This document shows, one piece after another, positions 25,199 through 33,980 of a stretch of DNA of 64,000 nucleotides; the first letter of the stretch is position 1, and the number at the start of each line of letters is the position of its first letter. Location: contig NZ_BMFJ01000001.1 in assembly GCF_014638275.1 (NCBI RefSeq), forward strand, positions 2,809,537 to 2,873,536, written 5' to 3'. Position numbers and translations under genes: made by a program. This DNA comes from Primorskyibacter flagellatus (GTDB lineage: Bacteria; Pseudomonadota; Alphaproteobacteria; Rhodobacterales; Rhodobacteraceae). A model generated the notes under the pieces. The model was given only the letters and a program-made list of their open reading frames with translations, was not told the origin of the DNA and searched no databases.

Positions 25199-26611
25199 CT
25201 AGAGGTTCGACGGCGGCAGCAGCTTACCGGGGTTCATGATCCCGTTCGGATCCAGCGCGCGCTTGATCGCCCGCATCGCCGAGAGGGCCGCCGGATCCTT
25301 GCGCCGTGCCATGGAGCCGAGCTTGATCGTGCCGATCCCGTGTTCCGCGCTGAACGACCCGCCGAGGTCGATGACGATGTCCTCGATCGCCTCGACGATG
25401 GCGTCCTTTCCGGCCTCGGTCGTGGTCACCGGCCAGACCGTGTAGTGCACGTTGCCGTCACCGAGGTGGGCCACGACGGAGGTGGTGGCTCCCGGGTCGA
25501 CGCGTTGCAGGGTCGCGTCGGCGCGCGTCAGGAAGGTTTCGACGAGGTCGAGCGGGACCGCGACGTCGTTGGTCACGCGCACCGGTTGCAGCCCGGCGAT
25601 TTCGGAGGCGGCCTCGCGTCGGGCCCACATTTCCCTGCGCTGCGCCTCTGTGCGGGCGACCACGGCGTCGTCGATCAGGCCGTTCTCGAGATAGCGCCCC
25701 AGCAGGTCCTCGAGATAGCTGACGACCGGGATCGCTCCATCGTCTCCGGGAATGCAGTCGCGGGGGGCAAGCGCGCCGATCTCGATCAGGATGTTGACGG
25801 GGTGGCGATCCTCGAACGGCAGGCGGTGCGAGGGGCTGAGCTGGAGGTAATTGCCGACGTAGCTGTCCGGCATGTACTCGAAAGCCTCGACCAGCCCGCC
25901 GGTCGCCTTCTGCACCTCGTTCAGCAAGGGCAGCGCGTCGGACATGGATTTCATCCCGACCATGGCGGTGGCGTAGGCGCCGGGCTTCGGCATCAGCTTG
26001 AGCGTTGCGGCAGTGATGACGCCAAGCGTCCCTTCGGAGCCGATCAGCAGGTGGCGCAGGTCGTAGCCGGAGTTGTTCTTGTGCAGCCCGCTCATCAGGT
26101 CGACGATTTCCCCGGTCGGCAGCACGGCCTCGATCCCGAGCACAAGATCGCGGGTATTGCCGTAGCGCAGGACGTTCGACCCGCCCGCGTTGGTGCCGAG
26201 GAACCCGCCGACCCGCGCCGATCCACGCGCACCGAAGGTCAGCGGGAAGACTAGGTCGTGGGCCTCTGCCGCGTCATGGATGTCGGACAGGATCGCACCG
26301 GCCTCCACCTCCGCCACGCGGGCCTCGGGGCGGATCGCGCGGATGGCGTTCATGCGGTCGAAGGAGAGGATCAGCGCGCCTTCTCCCACCCCGCCGCCGG
26401 TCAGCCCGGTGCGTCCGCCGACTGGCAGCACCGGAAGGCGCAGCTCGTTGGCGAGCCGGACAAGGTCCGAGACCTCCTGCGTCGAGGCAGGCCGCGCAAC
26501 GGCCAGCGGCACCGCCCGCCGCATCCCGGAGATGTCCACTGAATAGGGCGCGAGGTCCGGCCCGGTCAGCACGTTCTTCGCGCCGACGATATCCGCAATT
26601 CTGTCGATCAT
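25199..26611 (-). CDS. FAD-binding oxidoreductase (D-2-hydroxyacid dehydrogenase type)
   Basis: A 470-aa flavoprotein of the GlcD/D-lactate dehydrogenase family. The N-terminal PCMH FAD-binding domain has RLPVLPVGGRTGLTGGGV and GTNAGGSNVLRYGNTRDLVLGIEAVLP with LIGSEGTLGVITAATLKL; the C-terminal FAD-oxidase domain ends with VAHLGDGNVHYTVWP and FSAEHGIGTIKLG, holding the metal/substrate His residues. Substrates of the group include D-lactate, D-2-hydroxyglutarate and glycolate; sequence alone does not decide. It is encoded alone, with tRNA-Met behind its start on the other strand. Confidence 0.9.
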   Translation of the reverse strand: MIDRIADIVGAKNVLTGPDLAPYSVDISGMRRAVPLAVARPASTQEVSDLVRLANELRLPVLPVGGRTGLTGGGVGEGALILSFDRMNAIRAIRPEARVAEVEAGAILSDIHDAAEAHDLVFPLTFGARGSARVGGFLGTNAGGSNVLRYGNTRDLVLGIEAVLPTGEIVDLMSGLHKNNSGYDLRHLLIGSEGTLGVITAATLKLMPKPGAYATAMVGMKSMSDALPLLNEVQKATGGLVEAFEYMPDSYVGNYLQLSPSHRLPFEDRHPVNILIEIGALAPRDCIPGDDGAIPVVSYLEDLLGRYLENGLIDDAVVARTEAQRREMWARREAASEIAGLQPVRVTNDVAVPLDLVETFLTRADATLQRVDPGATTSVVAHLGDGNVHYTVWPVTTTEAGKDAIVEAIEDIVIDLGGSFSAEHGIGTIKLGSMARRKDPAALSAMRAIKRALDPNGIMNPGKLLPPSNL

Positions 26612-26739
26612 CCCTCACCCTCCAGGCCAGGGCGGATGATGCGGCGGGAGCGGGCGGGAGGCAAGGGCACGACAGCGCCGCACACCGGGGGTTTTCCCGC
26701 TTGACCTGCCGGATGCCTTGCCCTAAACGGCCCCGGTCT

Positions 26740-26816
26740 GGCGGAGTAGCTCAGTTGGTTAGAGCAGCGGAATCATAATCCGCGTGTCGGGGGTTCAAGT
26801 CCCTCCTCCGCTACCA
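26740..26816 (+). tRNA. tRNA-Met (anticodon CAT), elongator type
   Basis: A 77-nt cloverleaf with encoded CCA. Acceptor GGCGGAG / CTCCGCT (G1-T72 wobble), D-arm GCTC...GAGC, anticodon stem GCGGA / TCCGC with loop ATCATAA (anticodon CAT) and T-arm GGGGG-TTCAAGT-CCCTC. The lack of the three G-C anticodon-stem pairs and of a C1 mismatch argues against initiator tRNA; a lysidine-modified tRNA-Ile is a less likely reading. Confidence 0.93.
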
Positions 26817-26868
26817 TCACACCCCATCTCCAAAAATGTCCGCTCCGCTGATCCGGCCGTCTGGCCTG

Positions 26869-27750
26869 TCAGGCGAATTCCGTCGCCAGCGAGTCGATCA
26901 GAAGGCGGATGCGGCGGATGTGCCCTCGGCCCGCCGGATAGACGACCTGCAACCCGATCGGCGGCGTTTCGTAGTCCGTCAGCAGGCGGACCAGGCGCCC
27001 GTCCGCCAGTTCCTCGGCAATATCCCATTCGGATTTGCGGGCGATGCCGTGTCCGGCGACGCACCAGGCGCGGACGGCTTCCCCGTCGTTGGCGGTCCTG
27101 TTGCCGCGAACGGCAATCCTGCGCTGGCGCGAGTCGATGACGAAGGGCCAGAAGCGGTCGGTGTTGGGCCCGAAACGCATCATCAGGCAATTGTGTCGGG
27201 CGAGGTCGTCGGGATGCTCCGGCATCCCGTGGCGATCGAGGTAGGCGGGTGCGGCACAGACGTGGCGGGCGCAGTCCGCCAGCCGCCGGACCATCAGGGA
27301 ACTGTCCTGCAGGTCGCCATACCGAACCGCCAGGTCGTATCCCTGCGCCATCAGATCCACGTAGCCGTCGCTGAGGTGAAGATCGATTTCGACCTCGGGG
27401 TGATCCTGCTGAAAGTCGTCCAGCACGCGGGCGATCCGGTTTCTGCCCAAGTCGGAAGGTGCCGACAGGCGGATCGGACCGGCGATCCGTTCGGTGCCGA
27501 GCCGGATGCGGGCGTCCAGTTCCTCTGCCTCGGCCAGCAGGTGCTGTGCGCCGTCCGCCAGCGCGCGCCCCTCTTCCGTCAGGCTGAAGGAGCGGGTGGT
27601 GCGGAGCAGCAATCGCGCACCGTAGTGTGCCTCAAGCGCGGCCAGCCGTTCAGAGACAGTGGCAGGCGACAGACCCAGGTCCCGCGCGGCCGCCGCCATG
27701 GACCCGCGGTCGAGAATGGTCAGGAATAGCCGCAGTTGATCGAGAAGCAT
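26869..27750 (-). CDS. LysR family transcriptional regulator
   Basis: A 293-aa LTTR. The N-terminal HTH reads LRLFLTILDRGSMAAAARDLGLSPATVSERLAALEAHYGARLLLRTTRSFSLTEEG; the effector domain resembles the DsdA/CrgA-type cluster (GPIRLSAPSDLGRNRIARVLDDF, GYDLAVRYGDLQDSSL). It is divergent from the frameshifted SDR gene, with a 95-bp intergenic region holding a palindrome, so it probably regulates the SDR-ADH pair. Confidence 0.93.
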   Translation of the reverse strand: MLLDQLRLFLTILDRGSMAAAARDLGLSPATVSERLAALEAHYGARLLLRTTRSFSLTEEGRALADGAQHLLAEAEELDARIRLGTERIAGPIRLSAPSDLGRNRIARVLDDFQQDHPEVEIDLHLSDGYVDLMAQGYDLAVRYGDLQDSSLMVRRLADCARHVCAAPAYLDRHGMPEHPDDLARHNCLMMRFGPNTDRFWPFVIDSRQRRIAVRGNRTANDGEAVRAWCVAGHGIARKSEWDIAEELADGRLVRLLTDYETPPIGLQVVYPAGRGHIRRIRLLIDSLATEFA

Positions 27751-27762
27751 TGTTCGCCCACG

Positions 27763-27779
27763 CCGAAGGATATCTTCGG
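27763..27779. promoter_or_regulatory. Inverted repeat, probable LysR operator
   Basis: CCGAAG-GATAT-CTTCGG: perfect 6-bp arms around five bases, between the divergent LysR and SDR genes. Its position 13-29 bases from the LysR start suits autoregulation and control of the divergent genes. Confidence 0.45.
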
Positions 27780-27845
27780 ATCAGGCCCCATTATCGGCAG
27801 GATTGGCAAGAGCTACCTTCCTCGAAACAAGCGGAGACTTTTGCC

Positions 27846-28516
27846 ATGGCATTCACGGATCAGACCCTTTCGGTGGTCATCGGCGGCACCTCGGGCATCG
27901 GGCTTGCGGTGGCGCAGCGGCTCGCCGCCCGGCCGGGGCGGGTTGTCACCGCCAGCCGCGCGACCGGGCTGGACGTTGCGGATGCGCGGGCCGTCGCAGC
28001 CTGGATGGCTGGCCTCGGGCCGATGGATCACGTGGTCTTCACGGCCGGATCGCAGGCACCCGGCGGACCGCTCGCGGCGCTCGACCTTTCGCAGGCCCGC
28101 GCGGCATTCGACGTCAAATTCTGGGGCGCCGTCGCGGTGGCGCAGGCTGCGGCCGGGCTGATCCGTCCGGGCGGCACGCTGACGCTGACCTCGGGATTCC
28201 TGTCGCGGCGGGCGACGCCGGGAACCCTCGTCAAGACGGCGATGAACGCGGCCTTGGAAGCTACGGCCAGGGTGCTGGCCCGGGAATTCGCCCCGATCCG
28301 CGTCAATGTCGTCAGCCCGGCCTGACCGATACGGAGGCCTATGCCGGCATGGCCCCCGACGCCCGGCGGTCCATGATCGAGAGCGCGGCGGCGCGTTTGC
28401 CCGCCGGGCGGGTCGCGCAGGCCGCCGACATCGCCTCCGGATACCTTTTTGCCATCGACACTCCCTCCGTCACCGGCACCGTCATCGACATCGACGGCGG
28501 CGCGCTGATTTCCTGA
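27846..28516 (+). pseudogene. Short-chain dehydrogenase/reductase, frameshifted
   Basis: An SDR of about 223 aa broken by a one-base frameshift. The first frame gives the Rossmann start VVIGGTSGIGLAVAQRLAARPG, an FTAGS segment and LVKTAMNAALEATARVLAREFAPIRVNVVSPA, then a stop at 28323-28325. The expected continuation (LTDTEAYAGMAPDARR... ASGYLFAIDTPSVTGTVIDIDGG) is intact in another frame from about 28321 to 28516. The family motif VVSPG implies one G was lost in the run CCCGGCC at 28316-28322. The usual active-site Tyr is replaced (LVKTAMNA instead of YxxxK). Either a recent mutation or a sequencing error. Confidence 0.85.
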
Positions 28517-28538
28517 ACCTCCCTGAAAGGACCCTGCA

Positions 28539-29579
28539 ATGCCCGATACAACCATCGACACCACCACCATGAAGGCCGTCGGCCTGACCCGATACCTGCC
28601 GGTCGACGATCCTGAGGCCTTCCTCGACCTCGACCTGCCGCGTCCCGTACCGCAGGGGCACGATATCCTCGTCGAGGTGCGCGCCGTGGCCGTGAACCCC
28701 GTCGATACAAAGGTCCGGCGGCAGGACGGCGCAGTGCCCAATCCGCCGCGCATCCTTGGCTTCGACGCCTCGGGCATCGTGGCGGAGGTCGGGCCTGAGG
28801 TGACGCTTTTCGCACCCGGGGACGAGGTCTACTACGCCGGTGACATCACCCGACCCGGGTCGAACCAGCAGTTTCATCCGGTCGACGAACGCATCGTGGG
28901 CCGCAAGCCTGCCACGCTGACCCATGCAGAGGCCGCCGCCCTGCCGCTGACCACGATCACCGCCTACGAGGCGATGTTCGACCGGCTTGGCATTGATCGG
29001 GACGGCGGCAACGGCGGCGAAAGCATCCTGATGTTCGGCGGGGCGGGCGGAGTCGGCTCCATCGCGATCCAGCTGGCCAAACGCGCGGGGCTGACGGTGA
29101 TCGCGACGGCATCGCGCCCGGAAACCATCGCCTGGGCGAAGGAACTGGGCGCCGATCACACCGTCAGCCACCGCGGCGACGTGGTGGCACAGGTCCGCGC
29201 GCTCGGCTTCCATCACCTCGACCATGTCGCCATCTTCAACGACATGCGCCATTGGGATGCTGCGGTGGAGCTGATCCGGCCGCAGGGCGGAATCGTCACG
29301 ATCGACGACACGCATCTGCCAATGCCCATGGGCGCGATGAAGACCAAGGCCGCGAGCCTGCACTGGGAGTTCATGTTCGCCCGGCCCATGCATCAGACCC
29401 CGGACATGATCGAACAACACCGGCTGCTGTCCTTCGTCGCGGACGAGATCGACGCGGGACATCTTCGCACCACCGTCAGCGAGGTGCTGAATCCGATCAA
29501 CGCGGCCAACATGCGCAAAGCGCACGCGATGATCGAAGCGGGTACCGCCAAGGGAAAGATCGTCCTGGAGGGCTTTTGA
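28539..29579 (+). CDS. Zinc-free quinone-oxidoreductase-like alcohol dehydrogenase (MDR)
   Basis: A 346-aa medium-chain dehydrogenase of the zinc-binding-ADH-family-1/quinone oxidoreductase group. The GroES-like N-terminus has AVNPVDTKVRRQDG and GFDASGIVAEVGPEVTLFAPGDEVYYAG; the NADPH Rossmann domain has LMFGGAGGVGSIAIQLAKRAGLTVIATAS. Structural zinc cysteines are missing. It follows the SDR by 22 bp with a GAAAGGA ribosome binding site, so the two form a LysR-controlled redox unit. A hairpin terminator follows. Confidence 0.9.
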   Translation: MPDTTIDTTTMKAVGLTRYLPVDDPEAFLDLDLPRPVPQGHDILVEVRAVAVNPVDTKVRRQDGAVPNPPRILGFDASGIVAEVGPEVTLFAPGDEVYYAGDITRPGSNQQFHPVDERIVGRKPATLTHAEAAALPLTTITAYEAMFDRLGIDRDGGNGGESILMFGGAGGVGSIAIQLAKRAGLTVIATASRPETIAWAKELGADHTVSHRGDVVAQVRALGFHHLDHVAIFNDMRHWDAAVELIRPQGGIVTIDDTHLPMPMGAMKTKAASLHWEFMFARPMHQTPDMIEQHRLLSFVADEIDAGHLRTTVSEVLNPINAANMRKAHAMIEAGTAKGKIVLEGF

Positions 29580-29590
29580 GACCTCCGTTA

Positions 29591-29613
29591 CCGGCCCCGT
29601 ACTACGGGGCCGG
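29591..29613 (+). terminator. Hairpin terminator after the MDR gene
   Basis: A perfect 9-bp stem (CCGGCCCCG / CGGGGCCGG) around a TACTA loop starts 12 bp after the stop codon. No T-run follows. It separates the SDR-ADH unit from the AT-rich promoter region of the next gene. Confidence 0.55.
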
Positions 29614-29748
29614 ATAACCCGGATTGGTCAGAAGGTTTCGAACCACTTAATCGTTCTGCCAATGAGAATGATTGCCCCTCTTATATTCATTATAACTGAA
29701 CTCTCTGCTCTGCTATGATTCCGGACATCGCCAACAGGAGGACCCGGC

Positions 29749-30762
29749 ATGGCACCAGCAGACCTGACAACCGGCACGGGTACCCCTGCCCGTCTCGAGA
29801 CCCGTTTCACGCGTAAATTCGGGCTGGATACACCGATCATGGGGGCACCCATGGATCCAGCCTCGGGCTCTGCGCTGGCACAGGCGGTCAGCGATGCGGG
29901 CGGGCTAGGCATGGTCGGCGGCGGCTATGGCGACCGGGTCTGGCTGGAAGAACAGCTTTCGGGCGTCAAGCAGGGCACGACCGGCACCGGCTTCATCACC
30001 TGGTCGATGGCGAAACAGCCGGAACTGCTGACCATTGCCCTGTCGCGCCGTCCGAAGGCGCTGATGCTGTCCTTCGCCGACCCGATGCCCTTTGCGCAGG
30101 AAATCCATGACGCCGGCGTGCCGATGATCTGCCAGACGCAGCGGCTGGAGCATGTCAAACGCGCGGTCGAGGCCGGCGCGACGGTGGTTGTCGCCCAGGG
30201 CGAAGAGGCGGGCGGGCACGGTATCATCGGCCGCTCCACCCTCGGGTTCGTGCCCGCAGCGGCAGACTGGCTGGCAGCCAACAGCCCCGAGACCATCCTT
30301 CTGGCGGCGGGCGGCATCGCTGACGGTCGCGGGCTGGCGGCGGCGCTGATGCTCGGCGCCGACGGCGTGCTGGTCGGCACCCGGTTCTGGGCGACTCAGG
30401 AGGCGCTGATCCATCCCGGGGCGAAACAGCGGGTCCTTACCGCGACCGGCGACGAGACCGTGCGCACGACGGTTTACGACATCGTCCGCGGCAAGGACTG
30501 GCCGCAGCCCTACAACGGGCGGCTCATGTCCAACCCATTCATCGAGACCTGGCACGGTCGCGAGGACGCGCTGAAGGACGAACTGCCGGAGCGTGTGGCC
30601 GCCTACGAGGCTGCCAGTGCCGACGGGGACTTCGACATCGCCAACGTCACCGTCGGCGAGGCGATCGGCATCATCCGCGACATTCCCCCGGCGGCAGAGG
30701 TCGTGGACCGGATGACGAAGGAGGCGCTGCATCTGCTGGGCGGCGGCTGGTCCACCCTCTGA
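29749..30762 (+). CDS. Nitronate monooxygenase family protein
   Basis: A 337-aa FMN-dependent TIM-barrel enzyme oxidising alkyl nitronates or similar. Motifs: TPIMGAPMDPASGSALAQAVSDAGGLGMVGGG near the N-terminus, GATVVVAQGEEAGGHG (FMN contacts, catalytic His) and ILLAAGGIADGRGLAAALMLGADGVLVGTRFWAT (phosphate binding). An AGGAGG ribosome binding site precedes the start. The 170-bp region before it is unusually AT-rich for this genome. It is followed in the same direction by a LysR gene. Confidence 0.93.
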   Translation: MAPADLTTGTGTPARLETRFTRKFGLDTPIMGAPMDPASGSALAQAVSDAGGLGMVGGGYGDRVWLEEQLSGVKQGTTGTGFITWSMAKQPELLTIALSRRPKALMLSFADPMPFAQEIHDAGVPMICQTQRLEHVKRAVEAGATVVVAQGEEAGGHGIIGRSTLGFVPAAADWLAANSPETILLAAGGIADGRGLAAALMLGADGVLVGTRFWATQEALIHPGAKQRVLTATGDETVRTTVYDIVRGKDWPQPYNGRLMSNPFIETWHGREDALKDELPERVAAYEAASADGDFDIANVTVGEAIGIIRDIPPAAEVVDRMTKEALHLLGGGWSTL

Positions 30763-30852
30763 GGTCCGGGTTGACGTGCGTCGGTGCGCGACGCCATTCC
30801 CTGTTGAAGAACGCAAATCGACGCTACGCGATCAACCAGAGAAGGATCGGCC

Positions 30853-31728
30853 ATGGAACTCAGGACCCTTCGCACCTTTCTCATGGTTGCGGATGTCGGC
30901 ACGGTGGTGGAGGCGGCGCAGCGGCTGCATTGCGTGCAGTCGAACGTCACCACCCGGATCAAGTCGCTGGAAGACGAACTGGGCGTGTCCCTGTTCCTCC
31001 GCTCCCGAAACGGCATGACCCTCACCGCGGCGGGGCAGGTTCTGCTGGCGCATGCCCGTAACGTCGTCCGGGCGGAGCGCGATGCCAAGATGGCGATGAC
31101 CGGCCTTTCGCGCACCGGCGGGCTGGTGCGCGTCGGGTCGATGGAATCGACCATTGCCACCCGCCTCCCGCCCTGCATCGCAGCGTTTCAGGCGATCCGG
31201 CCGGATGCGGAGATCGAACTCACCGCCGCGCCGACGGAGGACCTGATCGCGCTGCTGATCTCCGGCCGGGTCGATGTCGCGCTGATCGGCGGGGATTTCG
31301 CGCACCCCGATCTGGTGTCGGAGCCGGTGTTTCAGGAAGAGATGGTGCTGCTCACGCACCGGTCGGTGAGGACCGAGGCGCAGGCGCGGGAGAAGCGCCT
31401 GATCGTCTTCCGGTCGGGCTGTTCCTATCGCGCCTTTTCCGAGAGCTGGCTGAAGGCAAACGGGCTTGCCCCGAATGCGGTGATGGAGATGGGGACGCTT
31501 GACGGCATCCTCGGCTGCGTCGCGACCGGGGTCGGAGTCACGCTCCTGCCGCGCAGCGTGGCGGAAACCAGCCTGCACAGGGCGAATGTCACCATCCACG
31601 ACCTCATGGGGCCGGAGCGGTTCATCGACACCTGTCTGATCCACCGGACAGGGCTGGAACAAGACGGCATCATCGGCGATTTCCGCGCTGCGCTGAAGAA
31701 TGTCGCGCCATTGCAGCGGGCAGGATAG
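30853..31728 (+). CDS. LysR family transcriptional regulator
   Basis: A 291-aa LTTR. HTH: LRTFLMVADVGTVVEAAQRLHCVQSNVTTRIKSLEDELGVSLFLRSRNGMTLTAAG; effector domain: VRVGSMESTIATRLPPCIAAF and VDVALIGGDFAHPDLVSEPVF with a CSYR motif, similar to the CysB/PutR-like group that includes regulators of small organic acid or drug metabolism. It lies 90 bp after the nitronate monooxygenase in the same orientation. No divergent target is next to it. Confidence 0.92.
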   Translation: MELRTLRTFLMVADVGTVVEAAQRLHCVQSNVTTRIKSLEDELGVSLFLRSRNGMTLTAAGQVLLAHARNVVRAERDAKMAMTGLSRTGGLVRVGSMESTIATRLPPCIAAFQAIRPDAEIELTAAPTEDLIALLISGRVDVALIGGDFAHPDLVSEPVFQEEMVLLTHRSVRTEAQAREKRLIVFRSGCSYRAFSESWLKANGLAPNAVMEMGTLDGILGCVATGVGVTLLPRSVAETSLHRANVTIHDLMGPERFIDTCLIHRTGLEQDGIIGDFRAALKNVAPLQRAG

Positions 31729-31844
31729 CGCCGTCGCGGGGCGCGGTTCCACCGGTACGAGGTCATGGTTAACCGAATCTTAGGGTCCTTGGCGGAAGTC
31801 TGAGCCCGTCCTGGTGGGCGGGGCGGGGCACGGCAGGAGCCGCC

Positions 31845-32993
31845 ATGCCGATCATCTCAGACCTGTTGCCGCTGCGGGGCCGTTCCGCGGGCACGGGAAA
31901 CCACCTCCCGTCATCCGGCGCCGGCGCGGACCGGATCAGAACCGATACGTTGCGCGGCATCGCCTGCATCGGTGTCGTTCTGTTCCATGTCGCAGGCAAC
32001 ACGGAGACCGCCGGACTGCGCCTGTCGGACGATCACTGGCTGCGACTGTTCAATGCCGTCTTTGCCGATATCCGGATGCCGCTCTTCGCCTTTCTGTCCG
32101 GCTATGTCTTCCTGTCCGTGACCCGGAGGACCGGACAAGAGCCGCCCTGGAGCGCGCTTCGCACCAAGGCCCGGCGTCTGCTGCTGCCCATGGCCTGCGT
32201 CGGGTCGCTGTTCTGGATGATGCAGGGCGGCGGCGGACCGGGCTGGCCGGGGCTTCTGGTATTGCCCCACGCACATTTCTGGTTCCTTCAGGCGATCTTC
32301 CTCGTGATGTCTGCGCTGCTTCTCACCGGCTTTCTGTCCGGAGGGCGGCATGTGCCGGCGGCGCTGGCACTTGGCGCAGTCTGCGCGCTGGCGTGGTGCG
32401 GGGTGCTGCCGCGACCCGAGGTGAACGTCTTTTCGGTGATCGAGGCGACCTATCTCGGGCTGTTCTTCTGCACCGGTTTCCTCTGCGCCGCGCGGCCGGA
32501 GCCTTTCACGGGCCGCGCCGGCGGGCACATCGCCGGGGCGGTTGCGCTGTCGGCTGCCGTTCTTGCGGGCGCTGGCCTGACCTTTTTGCCGGAGATCGTG
32601 CCCGGCGCGGTCCTGCGGCCGGTGCGGCTGATGATCGGGCTGTCCGGAGTGCTGGGGCTGCTTGCGCTCGGGCTTCGCAGTCCGCTGGCGGCCAAGCTGG
32701 GGCGCCATGCCTATGCGGTGTTCCTGTTTCACGTCTTCTTCACCGCCGGCACGCGCGAGACGATTCAGGCGGTCATGCCGGGCATTCCGGCAGAGGCGAT
32801 CATACTGCCGGGACTGGTCGCCGGGCTGGCGGGGCCGGTGCTGCTGGAGAAAGGCCTGCTCAGGGTTCCGGTCCTGAGGATGATGATGCTTGGCATCCGG
32901 CCGGTGAGTCCGCGAACCGGTACGCGCGGATGGGTTCCCGCCGCCGCCCCGCGACCGGAGGGCGCGCTGGCGTTCAGGAGCGATAGGGGGTGA
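31845..32993 (+). CDS. Membrane-bound acyltransferase, family 3 (OafA-like)
   Basis: A 382-aa integral membrane protein with about ten hydrophobic segments. The acyltransferase-3 signature is RTDTLRGIACIGVVLFHVAGN (residues 30-50, catalytic His in the FH pair) followed by the helix MPLFAFLSGYVFLSV. Such proteins O-acetylate exported glycans or form OpgC-like modifications. An AGGAG ribosome binding site precedes ATG 31845. It overlaps the convergent zinc operon end by 20 bp. No glycan cluster adjoins it. Confidence 0.88.
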   Translation: MPIISDLLPLRGRSAGTGNHLPSSGAGADRIRTDTLRGIACIGVVLFHVAGNTETAGLRLSDDHWLRLFNAVFADIRMPLFAFLSGYVFLSVTRRTGQEPPWSALRTKARRLLLPMACVGSLFWMMQGGGGPGWPGLLVLPHAHFWFLQAIFLVMSALLLTGFLSGGRHVPAALALGAVCALAWCGVLPRPEVNVFSVIEATYLGLFFCTGFLCAARPEPFTGRAGGHIAGAVALSAAVLAGAGLTFLPEIVPGAVLRPVRLMIGLSGVLGLLALGLRSPLAAKLGRHAYAVFLFHVFFTAGTRETIQAVMPGIPAEAIILPGLVAGLAGPVLLEKGLLRVPVLRMMMLGIRPVSPRTGTRGWVPAAAPRPEGALAFRSDRG

Positions 32994-33474
32994 TGGTGTC
33001 CGCCGAGAGCGCGTAACCGATCTCCGCCAGCTGGGTCGAGGTGGAGGCCGTTCCGAACATGCCGGTGACGGTCACCGCCTCGAACATGCCGGAATTTTTG
33101 TACGGCGTGCCGGTCGTCACGAAAACCAGCTGGTTCGCCGGGGGCGGCGGAACATGGACGCAGGCGCCGACGTAAGGCACGAGGATGAATGCCGTCAGGC
33201 CGGTACCCCGGTAGTCGATCGGAACGACAAAGCCCGACAGCCTGACGGTCCGGCCGTTCCAGTCGGTGCGCATGCCGGTCGACACCGGCTGCCGTGCGGC
33301 AAGGCTGCTTTCGTCATGCGGAACGAGCGCCGAAAGGTCCGCGGGCAGGGAACGGTCGTCTTTCGGGAGCAGGTCCCGCCATTTCAGGTCGACCACGGTT
33401 TCGGCGGCACCGCGCCCGGCAACTCCGGCAGCCGCCAGGGCCAGGAGGACCGTGCGGCGGGTCGGAGCGGTCAT
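32974..33474 (-). CDS. DUF3299 secreted protein (ZrgE-like), second copy
   Basis: A 166-aa exported protein; residues 1-24 (TRRTVLLALAAAGVAGRGAA) resemble a Tat-like or Sec signal. The DUF3299 core shows LSGFVVPIDYRGTGLTAFILVPYVGACVHVPPPPANQLVF, in which the Cys-x-His pair and the PPPP run are conserved. The ATG at 33474 overlaps the stop of the paralogous gene upstream. DUF3299 proteins accompany ZrgA in zinc uptake clusters. Last gene of the long minus-strand operon. The exact role is unknown; metal handling in the periplasm is inferred. Confidence 0.85.
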   Translation of the reverse strand: MTAPTRRTVLLALAAAGVAGRGAAETVVDLKWRDLLPKDDRSLPADLSALVPHDESSLAARQPVSTGMRTDWNGRTVRLSGFVVPIDYRGTGLTAFILVPYVGACVHVPPPPANQLVFVTTGTPYKNSGMFEAVTVTGMFGTASTSTQLAEIGYALSADTITPYRS

Positions 33475-33980
33475 TTCCACTCGTAGACCTCGATTTTCTC
33501 GACGGCGATCTGATAGCCGACCTCGGCGATCTGCGTGGACATGGCTTTGGCCGACAGGCGGCCCGAGACCCAGACCGGATCCCACAGGGATTCGCTTGGC
33601 CATGGCGTTTGCGTGGTCACGAAGACCAGCTGGTTCGGCGGCGGCGGCGGGGTGTGGATGCACGCGCCCACGTAGGGCACCAGCATGAAGGTCGTGACTC
33701 CGTCCGCGCTCACGTCGAAGGGGATGATGTAGCCGGGCAGCTTCACACCCTTGCCGTCGAGCGCGGTGTTCACCTTGCTGGCGTTGGTGTCGAACTGCGG
33801 TACCCAGGTGTCGTTGACCGCATCGATCTGGCCGGGGCCGATGATCTCTCCGTAGGGCACGCCCTCGGGGATGAGGTCTTCCCAGGTGATTTCCCGGAAC
33901 GATCCGGCCATGGCGCGGCCCGGCAGCAGCGTGGCGGCGGCGAGGGCCATGAACGCGCGTCTGTTCGGTGTCGTCGTCAT
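33471..33980 (-). CDS. DUF3299 secreted protein (ZrgE-like), first copy
   Basis: A 169-aa exported protein with an N-terminal NRRAFMALAAATLLPGRAMA signal. The core LPGYIIPFDVSADGVTTFMLVPYVGACIHTPPPPPNQLVFV is clearly paralogous to the next gene, including the CxH pair and the proline run; both end with a region that mentions the same STQ(I/L)AE(I/V)GY pattern. It overlaps the upstream permease by four bases and the downstream copy by four bases. Tandem duplication inside the operon is evident. Confidence 0.87.
   Translation of the reverse strand: MTTTPNRRAFMALAAATLLPGRAMAGSFREITWEDLIPEGVPYGEIIGPGQIDAVNDTWVPQFDTNASKVNTALDGKGVKLPGYIIPFDVSADGVTTFMLVPYVGACIHTPPPPPNQLVFVTTQTPWPSESLWDPVWVSGRLSAKAMSTQIAEVGYQIAVEKIEVYEWK

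Noticed and set aside
29620..29748. Fur or Irr box in the AT-rich region before the nitronate monooxygenase
   Set aside because: GAGAATGATT resembles one Fur half-site but no convincing second half or iron-related gene is present.
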